This document shows, in pieces, positions 33,350 through 41,166 of a stretch of DNA of 64,000 bases. This DNA is from JBCDJG01 sp038748065 (lineage in GTDB: Bacteria; Pseudomonadota; Gammaproteobacteria; Pseudomonadales; Halieaceae). Numbering within the stretch: position 1 is the first letter of the stretch; each line of letters begins with the position of its first letter. The position numbers and the translations under genes were made by a program. Where the stretch lies: NCBI GenBank assembly GCA_038748065.1, contig JBCDJG010000006.1, forward strand, positions 62,001-126,000. The letters are read 5' to 3'. The notes beneath the pieces are model-generated. The model was not told the DNA's origin. It did not search any database and saw only the letters and a list, made by a program, of their open reading frames with translations.

Positions 33350-34836
33350 GTAAGGCAATTCGCATAGTTATTGCGGCGCTCGGCGGTGAGGGCGGCGGCG
33401 TGCTCGGCAAGTGGATCGCCGACATGGCGACGCGCGAGGGCTACATCAGCCAGACCACGTCGGTACCGGGCGTTGCCCAACGCACCGGGGCGACGATCTA
33501 TTACATTGAGCTGTTTCCGCGGGGTGAGGCCGAGGAGGCCGGCTCGATGCCGGTCATGTCCATGTTCCCGACCCCGGGCGACGTCGACATCGTGATTTGC
33601 TCTGAGATCGTCGAGGCGGGCAGGATGATCCAGCGCGGGTTCGTGACGCCCGATCGCACCACACTGATCAGCTCGACGCATCGGACCTACGGGATCAGCG
33701 AAAAAGAGGCGATGGGCAATGGCATAGCCGACAAGGATGCCATTATCGAAGTCGCCAAACTGCGCTCAAAGACCTTTATCAGTTTCGACATGCTGGAGAC
33801 CGCACGCAAATACGACAGCGTGATCAATGCGGCCCTGTTTGGTGCGGTTGCAGAAACTGGCGTTCTGCCATTCTCTCGCGAGTCTTTTGAAGAGTGCGTA
33901 CGGCTCGGCAAGATCGCGGTCGACAGCAACCTGGCCACCTTCGCCGCGAGCTACGATCTGGCCGCCACCCACCAGCAGTCGGGCGGCGTGCAGATCGTAG
34001 AGCCCCCCGCGCCGCCGGCTTTTGAGTTGCCGGCCGGCACGACCGAAGGCGGCAAGAATCTGCTTGCCCGTATCCGCACCTTCCCACAGGACTGCCAGGA
34101 GACGCTCTACCTGGGCGTCAAAAAGCTGGTGCACTACCAGGATTACGACTATGCCCACGAGTATCTGGATCGCGTGCAGACATTGCTAGCCCTGGAAGCC
34201 AACGGCAGTACCGAGCTGACGCGCGAAACGGCGCGATTTCTCGCCCTGTGGATGGCCTTCGAGGATTTGCCGCGCGTTGCCCAGATCAAGATCAGCGGCG
34301 AGCGATTTGATCGCTTCCGCAAAGAGGTGCGGGCCGAAGAAGGCCAGCAGGTGGGCATGGTAGAGTTCCTGCACCCCCGGGTTGAGGAGTTCTGTGGCGC
34401 CATGCCGGCGAGCCTCGGGCGCTTTATGCAAAATTCAGCCCTGTGTTCGCGGGTTCTCGGCTGGTTCGCCAAGCCCCGCAATATTCGCACCAACAGCGTG
34501 CTCGGTTACCTTACCTTCTACATGGTGGCGGGCATGCGGCGCTTTCGTCGCTCGAGCCTGGTCTACCAGTGGGAAAGCGCGCATATCGAGCAATGGCTCT
34601 CCGCTGTGACTGAGGCCGCGCGTCAGGATTATGACCTTGGCCTGGAACTGGCGCGCTGTGGCCGCCTGATCAAGGGCTATGGCGACACCCGTGAACGCGG
34701 TAATCGCAGCATGCAGGCGATACTGGATGCCCTGAACGGCAAGGGTCTGACGGCGCCCAAGGTCGTCGGCCTGCGGGAAGCGGCGCTGTCTGATGACCAG
34801 GGCGATAGCCTGACGGCGGCTTTGCAGGCGCTGTAG
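33346..34836 (+). CDS. 2-oxoacid:acceptor oxidoreductase, gamma/beta subunit (IorB-like, long form)
   Basis: 496 aa from GTG 33346, which overlaps the IorA-like stop. The N-terminal half is the gamma-type domain (IRIVIAALGGEGGGVLGKWIAD, SVPGVAQRTGATIYYIELFP). The C-terminal 270 residues are a helical extension seen in long IorB proteins of proteobacteria, absent from archaeal IorB (about 200 aa). It works with the upstream subunit. The long open frame starting at 33184 inside iorA is not used. It ends 28 nt from the convergent MaoC gene; I see no terminator between them. Confidence 0.88.
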   Translation: MSKAIRIVIAALGGEGGGVLGKWIADMATREGYISQTTSVPGVAQRTGATIYYIELFPRGEAEEAGSMPVMSMFPTPGDVDIVICSEIVEAGRMIQRGFVTPDRTTLISSTHRTYGISEKEAMGNGIADKDAIIEVAKLRSKTFISFDMLETARKYDSVINAALFGAVAETGVLPFSRESFEECVRLGKIAVDSNLATFAASYDLAATHQQSGGVQIVEPPAPPAFELPAGTTEGGKNLLARIRTFPQDCQETLYLGVKKLVHYQDYDYAHEYLDRVQTLLALEANGSTELTRETARFLALWMAFEDLPRVAQIKISGERFDRFRKEVRAEEGQQVGMVEFLHPRVEEFCGAMPASLGRFMQNSALCSRVLGWFAKPRNIRTNSVLGYLTFYMVAGMRRFRRSSLVYQWESAHIEQWLSAVTEAARQDYDLGLELARCGRLIKGYGDTRERGNRSMQAILDALNGKGLTAPKVVGLREAALSDDQGDSLTAALQAL

Positions 34837-34864
34837 CGGCGCGCTTTTTGACAGAGGCAGTCGC

Positions 34865-35353
34865 TTACCGTGGCTGTCGCTCGGCGAGAATATCGATCTC
34901 GAAACTGAAGACCAGTTCGCCGTTCTGGTTGAAGGCCTCATTGCGGCTGCGGATGATACCCCAGCGATCGCGGACCACCTTGTCAAACTTGCTGATGATC
35001 TCGTAGGTGAAGGTCAAGGTGTGGCCAGGCCGTACCGGTCTTAACCATTTCATGTCTTCAAAGCCAACACCGGCACCGTTGCGGCGCCCATCCTGGACGC
35101 CGGTCGCAAAGCGCTCCATGTAGTCGACCATCATCCGCATCCATACCGCGCAGATGTGCCAGCCTGAGGCAATCAGGCCGCGGTAAATCGTATCGAGAGC
35201 GCCCTCTGGGTCGGTGTGATACACATTCGGCGCGTACTTCTTGCCAAATTCAATGATCTCTTTTTCGCTGAAGGTGTGGTTGCCGAAAACGTGGAACTCG
35301 CCAACCGGAATATCCTCGAACCAGCGGCTGCGAATATAGGGCGAGATGCTCAT
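34865..35353 (-). CDS. MaoC-like protein lacking the catalytic Asp (probable partner subunit)
   Basis: 162-aa hot-dog protein homologous to the neighbouring MaoC gene (shared RGLIASGWHICAVWMRMMVD). In the active-site loop the residue five before the conserved His (H46) is Ala (KKYAPNVYHTDP, A41), whereas the two paralogues in this window have Asp. It is therefore probably inactive alone and serves as the structural half of a heterodimer, as known for some MaoC pairs. The ATGA overlap with the upstream MaoC gene (35350-35353) fits coupled synthesis of two subunits. Last gene of the six-gene minus-strand operon starting with the fused monooxygenase. Confidence 0.85.
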   Translation of the reverse strand: MSISPYIRSRWFEDIPVGEFHVFGNHTFSEKEIIEFGKKYAPNVYHTDPEGALDTIYRGLIASGWHICAVWMRMMVDYMERFATGVQDGRRNGAGVGFEDMKWLRPVRPGHTLTFTYEIISKFDKVVRDRWGIIRSRNEAFNQNGELVFSFEIDILAERQPR

Positions 35354-35817
35354 GCGCCTGCCTCCCCCGTGCCAATCATGAGGGAGGTAGTCAGGTTGAT
35401 CACCGAATCACCATGCTGGTTGCTGACGTCGATATCGCAGTCGATGAAGCCGAAGCGTTTGTCCTCCTCGGCGGGTGTCTTCTCCGTGATGGTAATTTTC
35501 GATGCCAGCGTATCGTCGGCGAAGACCGGCTTGCGCCAGCGCAGCTGGCCGACCCTGTTGGACCCCAGCAGGTCGATGTTCTGCTCGGTGAAAGTATCGG
35601 TGAGCAGCCGCATCATTAACGCGGTCACGTGCCAGCCGCTCGCGCACAGCCCACCGAAAATAGAGTCGTTAGCGGCCTCAGGGTCGAGGTGATAGGGCTG
35701 CGGATCGAAATCCGCAGCGAAATCGAGAATGTCTCGCCGGGTAATGGTGATGCCTTTGGCATCGTAGGTTTCGCCGGTCTGGAGATCATCCCAGCGGCGT
35801 AGGCCCTCTGTCTTCAT
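35350..35817 (-). CDS. MaoC family enoyl-CoA hydratase/dehydratase (active subunit)
   Basis: 155 aa. Hot-dog fold with intact catalytic pair in FDPQPYHLDP (D38, H43), then GGLCASGWHVTALMMRLLTD. It hydrates an enoyl-CoA or dehydrates a 3-hydroxyacyl-CoA in the ring-degradation pathway. Its stop overlaps the start of the Asp-less paralogue, suggesting a heteromer. It is 110 nt downstream of the acyl-CoA dehydrogenase gene in the same operon. Confidence 0.87.
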   Translation of the reverse strand: MKTEGLRRWDDLQTGETYDAKGITITRRDILDFAADFDPQPYHLDPEAANDSIFGGLCASGWHVTALMMRLLTDTFTEQNIDLLGSNRVGQLRWRKPVFADDTLASKITITEKTPAEEDKRFGFIDCDIDVSNQHGDSVINLTTSLMIGTGEAGA

Positions 35818-35927
35818 GGGCGTTCAAATATCCTGCTGATCTCGGGGGCCGCCATTGTCGGCCATCCTCGCAGGAGAATACAAGACAGGGCTTAGCGAAG
35901 GGCTTAGCGCAGGATAGATAGGGGGCC

Positions 35928-37088
35928 TCACTGCAGCTGCAGGCTGCCGATGATCACCTTCTGCACCTCCGATGCACCCTCGTAGATGCGCAGAGCGCGG
36001 ATTTCACGGTACAGGCTTTCCACCATGTTGCCCTTGGTAACGCCGAGGCCGCCGTGGAGCTGCAGCGACTTGTCGATGATTTTCTGTGCAGCCTCCGTGG
36101 CGTACAGCTTGGCCATGGCCGCCTCGCGCGTGATGCGCTCGGCGCCGGAATCCTTTTTCCAGGCGGCTCGATAAATCAGCAGCGCGCTGGCGTCGATCTC
36201 CAGCGCCATCTCGCCGAGGGCGGATTGCGTGAGCTGTAAGTCAGACAGGTGGCCGCCAAACATTTCGCGCTTTGTGCTGTGCGCAACGGCGTCATCGAGG
36301 GCCCTGCGCGCAAAACCCAGGGCGGCGGCGCCAACCGTAGAGCGGCAGACATCAAGCGAGGCCATGGCAATCTTGAAGCCCTGGCCCTCTTCACCAACTA
36401 TCTGAGACCGGGGAATGCGACACTCGTTGAACTCGAGTGTGCCCAGTGGGTGAGGGGCAATCAGGTCGATGCGTTCGGCAACGCTGAACCCGGGGGTGTC
36501 GGCGTCAACGATGAAGCAGCTGATACCCTTGCTGCCGGTGCCTTCGCCGGTGCGCGCAAACACCGTGTAGTAGTCCGCAATGCCACCGTTCGAGATCCAG
36601 GTCTTGCAGCCATTCAGCACATACTCATCGCCATCCAGGCGCGCGGAGGTGCTCATGGCTGCCACGTCTGAGCCCGCGTTTGGCTCTGATAGCGCAAAGG
36701 CTGAGATAAACTCGCCGGCGGCAACGCGTGGCAGATAGCTTTCCTTGAGCTGTTCCGAGCCGAACAGCGACATCGAAATGCTGCCAAGGGCCTGCATGGC
36801 AAAGGCGAAGTCTGCCAGGCCATCGTGACGCCCCAGCGTTTCACGGATCAGGCACAGGCGCCGGACGTCGACTTTGTCGGTGGCACCACCGTGGGCGGCG
36901 GGCACGGCGTTGGAAGCAATCCCGGCTTTTCCCAGCTCAGAGACCAGCAGGCGGCAATCCGCATCGACGTCGCTGTGATCAAGTGGCAGTTCCGCCAGCG
37001 TTTGCTGACACCAGCGTTCCACCTCCGCCGACAGGCTGCGGTGATCCGCCTCGAAGAAGGGCCAGTTCAGGAAGTCTTTATCGCTCAT
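35928..37088 (-). CDS. Acyl-CoA dehydrogenase family protein
   Basis: 386-aa FAD enzyme. Landmarks: ISAFALSEPNAGSDVAAM and NGCKTWISNGGIADYYTVFART (FAD/substrate binding), then EAAQKIIDKSLQLHGGLGVTKGNMVESLYREIRALRIYEGASEVQKVII, where the final EGASE holds the probable catalytic Glu of the family. It oxidises an acyl-CoA, in context a ring-derived dicarboxyl- or cyclohexane-type CoA ester; electrons would go to ETF. It lies between the crotonase and MaoC genes of the same operon (14 nt after the crotonase stop). Confidence 0.93.
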   Translation of the reverse strand: MSDKDFLNWPFFEADHRSLSAEVERWCQQTLAELPLDHSDVDADCRLLVSELGKAGIASNAVPAAHGGATDKVDVRRLCLIRETLGRHDGLADFAFAMQALGSISMSLFGSEQLKESYLPRVAAGEFISAFALSEPNAGSDVAAMSTSARLDGDEYVLNGCKTWISNGGIADYYTVFARTGEGTGSKGISCFIVDADTPGFSVAERIDLIAPHPLGTLEFNECRIPRSQIVGEEGQGFKIAMASLDVCRSTVGAAALGFARRALDDAVAHSTKREMFGGHLSDLQLTQSALGEMALEIDASALLIYRAAWKKDSGAERITREAAMAKLYATEAAQKIIDKSLQLHGGLGVTKGNMVESLYREIRALRIYEGASEVQKVIIGSLQLQ

Positions 37089-37102
37089 CGTCTCGCTCTC
37101 TG

Positions 37103-37915
37103 TCAGTTGCCCTTGAATTCCGGTGTCTGCTTGGCCACGAAGGCATCGTAGGCGCGCACAAAGTCCTGTGTCTGCATGCAGATTGCCTGGGCCTGTGCCT
37201 CGGCCTCAATGGCCTGGTCGATGCTCATGTTCCATTCCTGGTGCAGCATGGTCTTGGTAATGCCATGGGCGAAGTTCGGGCCATCGGCGATGCGTTTCGC
37301 GGCCGTCAGCGCATCGCTGTAGGGATCATCAGACAGTCCGTTGAACCAGCCCCAGCGCTCTGCCTCGTCGGCTTTCATTGCGCGGCCGGTGTAGAGAAGA
37401 TCGGAGGCGTGGCCCTGCCCGATGATGCGAGGCAAGAGCGCACAGGCGCCCATGTCGCAGCCGGCCAGGCCGACCCGGGTGAAGAGGAAGGCTGTCTTCG
37501 AGTCCGGGCTTCCGAAGCGCATATCCGAGGCCATGGCAATGATGGCGCCGGCACCTGCACAAATGCCTTCAACGGCACTGATGATGGGCTGTGGGCAGGC
37601 CCGCATGGCCTTCACCAGGTCGCCCGTCATCCGGGTGAAGCGCAGCAGCTCTGTCATATTCATTTTCGTCAGGGGCCCGATGATCTCGTGCACGTCGCCC
37701 CCGGAACAGAAATTGCCGCCCGCGCCCCGTATCAGTACCACCTCCACGTCGTCTGCATAGCTCAGGTCGCGGAATAGGTCGCGCAGTTCCGCGTAGGATT
37801 CAAAGGTGAGTGGATTCTTGCGTTCTGGCCGGTTGAGGGTGATGGTCGCCACGGTACCGTCGACCTCCCAGAGGAAGTTTGTGGCTGAGTAGTCGGCGCG
37901 TTGTAATGATTCCAT
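37103..37915 (-). CDS. Enoyl-CoA hydratase/hydrolase family protein (crotonase fold)
   Basis: 270 aa from ATG 37915. Crotonase features: ATITLNRPERKNPLTFESY, oxyanion-hole NFCSGGDVHEI, and EGICAGAGAIIAMASDMRFG. The active-site segment FLFTRVGLAGCDMGACALLPRI lacks the Glu residues of a standard hydratase, so it may catalyse isomerisation or hydrolytic C-C (ring) cleavage like BadI-type crotonases rather than simple hydration; this is inference. Genes of this shape often accompany fused salicylyl-CoA/2-aminobenzoyl-CoA monooxygenases. It follows the SDR gene by 38 nt. Confidence 0.85.
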   Translation of the reverse strand: MESLQRADYSATNFLWEVDGTVATITLNRPERKNPLTFESYAELRDLFRDLSYADDVEVVLIRGAGGNFCSGGDVHEIIGPLTKMNMTELLRFTRMTGDLVKAMRACPQPIISAVEGICAGAGAIIAMASDMRFGSPDSKTAFLFTRVGLAGCDMGACALLPRIIGQGHASDLLYTGRAMKADEAERWGWFNGLSDDPYSDALTAAKRIADGPNFAHGITKTMLHQEWNMSIDQAIEAEAQAQAICMQTQDFVRAYDAFVAKQTPEFKGN

Positions 37916-37953
37916 GATTCGTCTCTGTGCTGTTGTTAGAGTCTTGTTCGAGC

Positions 37954-38709
37954 CTACATCACTTCGCCACCGCTGATCGAGATGGCCTGCCCGGTGACTG
38001 AGCGGCTTTCTTCGCTGCACAGCCAAAGCACGGTTTGGGCGACTTCTTCCGGCTGAATGAGCCTGCCCTGTGGATTGGCCTGGGTAAACTGTGCCAGTGC
38101 CTGGGCCTCACTGCGGCCCGTTTTATCGACGATGTTGCGGATTCCCTCGCGAACGATATCGGTATCGGTGTATCCGGGGCAGACGGCATTAACGGTGATA
38201 CCCTTGCTCGCTGTCTCCAGCGCGAGAGCCAGGGTCAGGCCCAAGACCGCGTGTTTCGCTGCGCAGTATGCGCTGACGTAGGCGTAGCCTTTTTGCGCTG
38301 CCGTGCTGGCAATATTGATGATCCTGCCGGCTGCGTTTTCCCGCATCGCAGGCAGCGCCGCCTGCGTGCAGTGAAATACCCCATTCAGGTTGAGAGACAT
38401 CACGGCCTGCCAATCGGCCGCGCTGAGCGCGTGGAAGGGCGCGGTTGGGGCTGCGCCTGCGTTATTCACGAGGATGTCAACGTCGCCGAAGGTATGAGCT
38501 GCTTCATCGAAGGCAGCAGTGACCGCGCCGGGGTCGGTAACGTCACAGCGCAGGGCCTGCATATGGTTGAAGTCGGCGCAGGCCTCGAGCAAGGGTTCCA
38601 TGCGTCGACCCATGACGGTGACGCGCACGCCCCGGGCTGCCAGGGCGAGAGCCGTGGCCCTGCCGATTCCTGTTCCGCCGCCCGTCACAACGGCGTGCTG
38701 ATCAGTCAT
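37954..38709 (-). CDS. Short-chain dehydrogenase/reductase
   Basis: 251-aa SDR: cofactor motif VVTGGGTGIGRATALAL, DILVNNAGAAP, catalytic Ser with the YVSAYCAAKHAV (YxxxK) pair, and the C-terminal VTGQAISISGGEVM. Probably a 3-hydroxyacyl-CoA or alicyclic-alcohol dehydrogenase of the pathway. NAD or NADP preference is not clear, since MGRRMEP after strand 2 hints at NADP. Its start overlaps the stop of the fused monooxygenase by 4 nt (ATGA), indicating tight co-expression. Confidence 0.92.
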   Translation of the reverse strand: MTDQHAVVTGGGTGIGRATALALAARGVRVTVMGRRMEPLLEACADFNHMQALRCDVTDPGAVTAAFDEAAHTFGDVDILVNNAGAAPTAPFHALSAADWQAVMSLNLNGVFHCTQAALPAMRENAAGRIINIASTAAQKGYAYVSAYCAAKHAVLGLTLALALETASKGITVNAVCPGYTDTDIVREGIRNIVDKTGRSEAQALAQFTQANPQGRLIQPEEVAQTVLWLCSEESRSVTGQAISISGGEVM

Positions 38710-41024
38710 ACGTTAATGGCCATCTCCGCGGCACGCGCGAGGTTGCGCTCCAACTGCTGGTAGCCAGAAAGATACTGCGGCGGGCAGTCAGCGCCAGACC
38801 CCTGGTAGTGCATCTGCGCTGCCGCGCGTAGGGTCCAGTTCGGGTCCATCAGGTGCGGTCGAGCCAGACAGCACAGATCGGCGCGGCCGGCTGCGATAAT
38901 CGAGTTGACATGGTCGATCTCAAAAATGTTCCCCACGGCCATCGTGGCGATGCCCACTTCGTTGCGTATCGTATCTGAAAAGGGTGTCTGGAACATGCGG
39001 CCGTAAACCGGTTTCGCCTCTGGCGAGGTCTGGCCCGCGGACACGTCGATGACATCGATGCCGATGGCTTTGAACGCTCGAGCGATCTCCACAGATTCCT
39101 CCTGGGTGACCCCGTCCTCGCCAAGCCAGTCGCTGGCAGAAATTCGAACCGACATGGGTTTCTGGCTTGGCCAAGCCTCGCGCATGGCCGCCGCGACCTC
39201 AAGCGGGAAACGCAGTCGGTTTTCGAGACTGCCGCCATACTCGTCGGTGCGCTTGTTGAGCGCCGGTGTAATGAAGGCGGAGAGCAGGTAGCCGTGCCCG
39301 GCGTGCATTTCAATCATATCGAAGCCTGCTCGGTCTGCCCGCTGGGTGGCGGTGACGAACTGGCCCAATACGGCTTCCATATCTGAGCGGTCCATGGCGC
39401 GCGGGACCTGGCAGTGGGGCGCAAAGGCGTGGGCCGAGGGGGAAATGATCTCCCAGCCGTCTTCGGTGAGCGGGTCGTCGGCGATATCACTTTCCCAGGG
39501 CTTCCTGGTGCTGCCCTTTGGGCCCGCGTGAGCCAGCTGCATGCAGATCTTTGCGGCGGTGTGCGTGTGGACGAAGTCAACAATGCGCTGCCAGGCGGCT
39601 TCTTGCTCATCGTTCCACATGCCTGCACAACCCGTCGTGATACGACCTTCGGGGCTGACGTCCGTCATCTCGGTGTAAATCAGCCCCGCGCCACCCTTGG
39701 CCAAGCCGCCGTAGTGCACCAGGTGCCAGTCGCCCGGTACACCCTCCTCGGCGCTGTACATGGACATGGGTGAGGCCACAACGCGGTTCTGCAGCTCCAT
39801 ATCGCGAACCGAAAAGGGCAGGAACATCGGTGGTGTGGCTTCGGCGACGGGCTTGCCGGTGGCGCGGCCGGCCAGGTAGCTTTCGTATCCTTCCAGCCAC
39901 TGTTTGTCGCGCAGGCGCAGGTTCTCGTGACTGACGCGTTGGCTGCGGGTAAGCATGGAGTAATTAAGCTGCTTGGTGTCGAAGGCCTCGCAGTAGCGCG
40001 GCGCGTTCTCGAACCACACCATGGCGTTGCGTGCAGCGCTCTGCAGCTTGAGGGCTTCGACCTCGCGCTCCGCCTGGTAGGCGCGCAGCGCCTCGGGGAT
40101 AGACGGATCGCTGTCGAGGTGGCGTGCCAGTGAAATAGCATCCTCCAGGCCCAGCTTGGTGCCAGAGCCGATGGAGAAGTGGGCAGTGTGGGCGGCATCG
40201 CCGATCAGCACGATGCGCTCGTCCTTGATCCAGTTATGGCAGAGCACGCGCGGGAAATTGATCCAGGCGGAACCGCGGATATGAGCGGAGTTGGTCAGCA
40301 GCTTTTGCCCATCGAGATAGTCTTCGAAGATATTGCGGCAGGTTTCTGCGCTTTCTTCATGTGACATGTGCTCGAAGCCGAAGGCGTCGTACACATCCTG
40401 CTGGCACTCGACGATGAAGGTCGAGGTATTCTCGTCGAACTGGTAGGCGTGCACCCAGATCCAGCCGTGCTCGGTTTTCTCGAAGATAAACGTGAAGGCA
40501 TCCTTGAAGCTCTGGTGCGTGCCAAGCCAGACAAACTTGTTCGGGCGGGTCTCGATGTCAGCTTCGAAGACTTCAAGGTTGTTGTTGCGGATTTTGGAGT
40601 TGAGCCCGTCGGCGGCGACGATGACGTCGGCATCGCCGAACTTTTCCTCGATGTCTGACTCTTGGAACTCGTATTCAAACTCCAGGTTGACGCCCAGCTC
40701 CATGGCACGGCCATGCAGAATCTGCAGCATGCGCTTGCGGCCGATGCCGATAAAGCCGTGGCCGTCTGAGCGCTCGACCTCGCCGTTCACGTAGCAGTCG
40801 ATCATGTCCCAGTGAACCAGTTCGTCGATCATGGTCTGGGCACTGTGTACGTCATTGGCGAGCAGGTTTTGCATGGTTTCATCGGAGAAGACCACGCCCC
40901 AGCCGAAGGTATCGCCCGGGCGGTTACGCTCGTACACAGTGATGTCGTGCGAGGGGTCGCGAAGCTTCATTGAGATAGCGAGGTAAAGGCCGGCGGGGCC
41001 TCCGCCCAGACATACGATTTTCAT
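38706..41024 (-). CDS. Fused FAD monooxygenase / OYE-type reductase (2-aminobenzoyl-CoA monooxygenase/reductase or salicylyl-CoA 5-hydroxylase type)
   Basis: 772-aa two-domain flavoprotein. Residues 1-380: FAD monooxygenase of the p-hydroxybenzoate hydroxylase fold (IVCLGGGPAGLYLAISMK; DVIVAADGLNSKIRN; RIVLIGDAAHTAHFSIGSGTKL). Residues about 390-770: OYE-type TIM barrel (FLPFSVRDMELQNRVVASPMSMY; EMHAGHGYLLSAF; DEYGGSLENRLRFPLEV). The same architecture and length characterise 2-aminobenzoyl-CoA monooxygenase/reductase of Azoarcus evansii, which hydroxylates and then hydrogenates the ring to an amino-oxocyclohexene-CoA, and proteins annotated as bifunctional salicylyl-CoA 5-hydroxylases. It heads the six-gene minus operon and its promoter carries an operator. 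No aryl-CoA ligase is in the window. Confidence 0.9.
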   Translation of the reverse strand: MKIVCLGGGPAGLYLAISMKLRDPSHDITVYERNRPGDTFGWGVVFSDETMQNLLANDVHSAQTMIDELVHWDMIDCYVNGEVERSDGHGFIGIGRKRMLQILHGRAMELGVNLEFEYEFQESDIEEKFGDADVIVAADGLNSKIRNNNLEVFEADIETRPNKFVWLGTHQSFKDAFTFIFEKTEHGWIWVHAYQFDENTSTFIVECQQDVYDAFGFEHMSHEESAETCRNIFEDYLDGQKLLTNSAHIRGSAWINFPRVLCHNWIKDERIVLIGDAAHTAHFSIGSGTKLGLEDAISLARHLDSDPSIPEALRAYQAEREVEALKLQSAARNAMVWFENAPRYCEAFDTKQLNYSMLTRSQRVSHENLRLRDKQWLEGYESYLAGRATGKPVAEATPPMFLPFSVRDMELQNRVVASPMSMYSAEEGVPGDWHLVHYGGLAKGGAGLIYTEMTDVSPEGRITTGCAGMWNDEQEAAWQRIVDFVHTHTAAKICMQLAHAGPKGSTRKPWESDIADDPLTEDGWEIISPSAHAFAPHCQVPRAMDRSDMEAVLGQFVTATQRADRAGFDMIEMHAGHGYLLSAFITPALNKRTDEYGGSLENRLRFPLEVAAAMREAWPSQKPMSVRISASDWLGEDGVTQEESVEIARAFKAIGIDVIDVSAGQTSPEAKPVYGRMFQTPFSDTIRNEVGIATMAVGNIFEIDHVNSIIAAGRADLCCLARPHLMDPNWTLRAAAQMHYQGSGADCPPQYLSGYQQLERNLARAAEMAINV

Positions 41025-41057
41025 TGATTTGCCTCTCGGGGTAATCAGCTGCTAAGG

Positions 41058-41089
41058 ATAGTAGGGCATAATATTTTAAATGTAAAATA
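41058..41089 (-). promoter_or_regulatory. Promoter of the monooxygenase operon with MarR-type operator, site 4
   Basis: Operator TATTTTA-AATG-TAAAATA at 41072-41089 (perfect 7-bp arms). On the minus strand a -35-like TTTACA (41086-41081, 5/6), 17-nt spacer and -10-like TACTAT (41063-41058) form a good sigma70 promoter whose -35 lies inside the operator. The divergent marR-type gene starts 78 nt away and may be autoregulated from the same site. Confidence 0.8.
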
Positions 41090-41166
41090 AAAAGCTTTAG
41101 CTTTAAAACGAGTTTCAGAGCGGGCAGAATGTGGACACTCCACACACCGTTACAAGGTAATACGCA

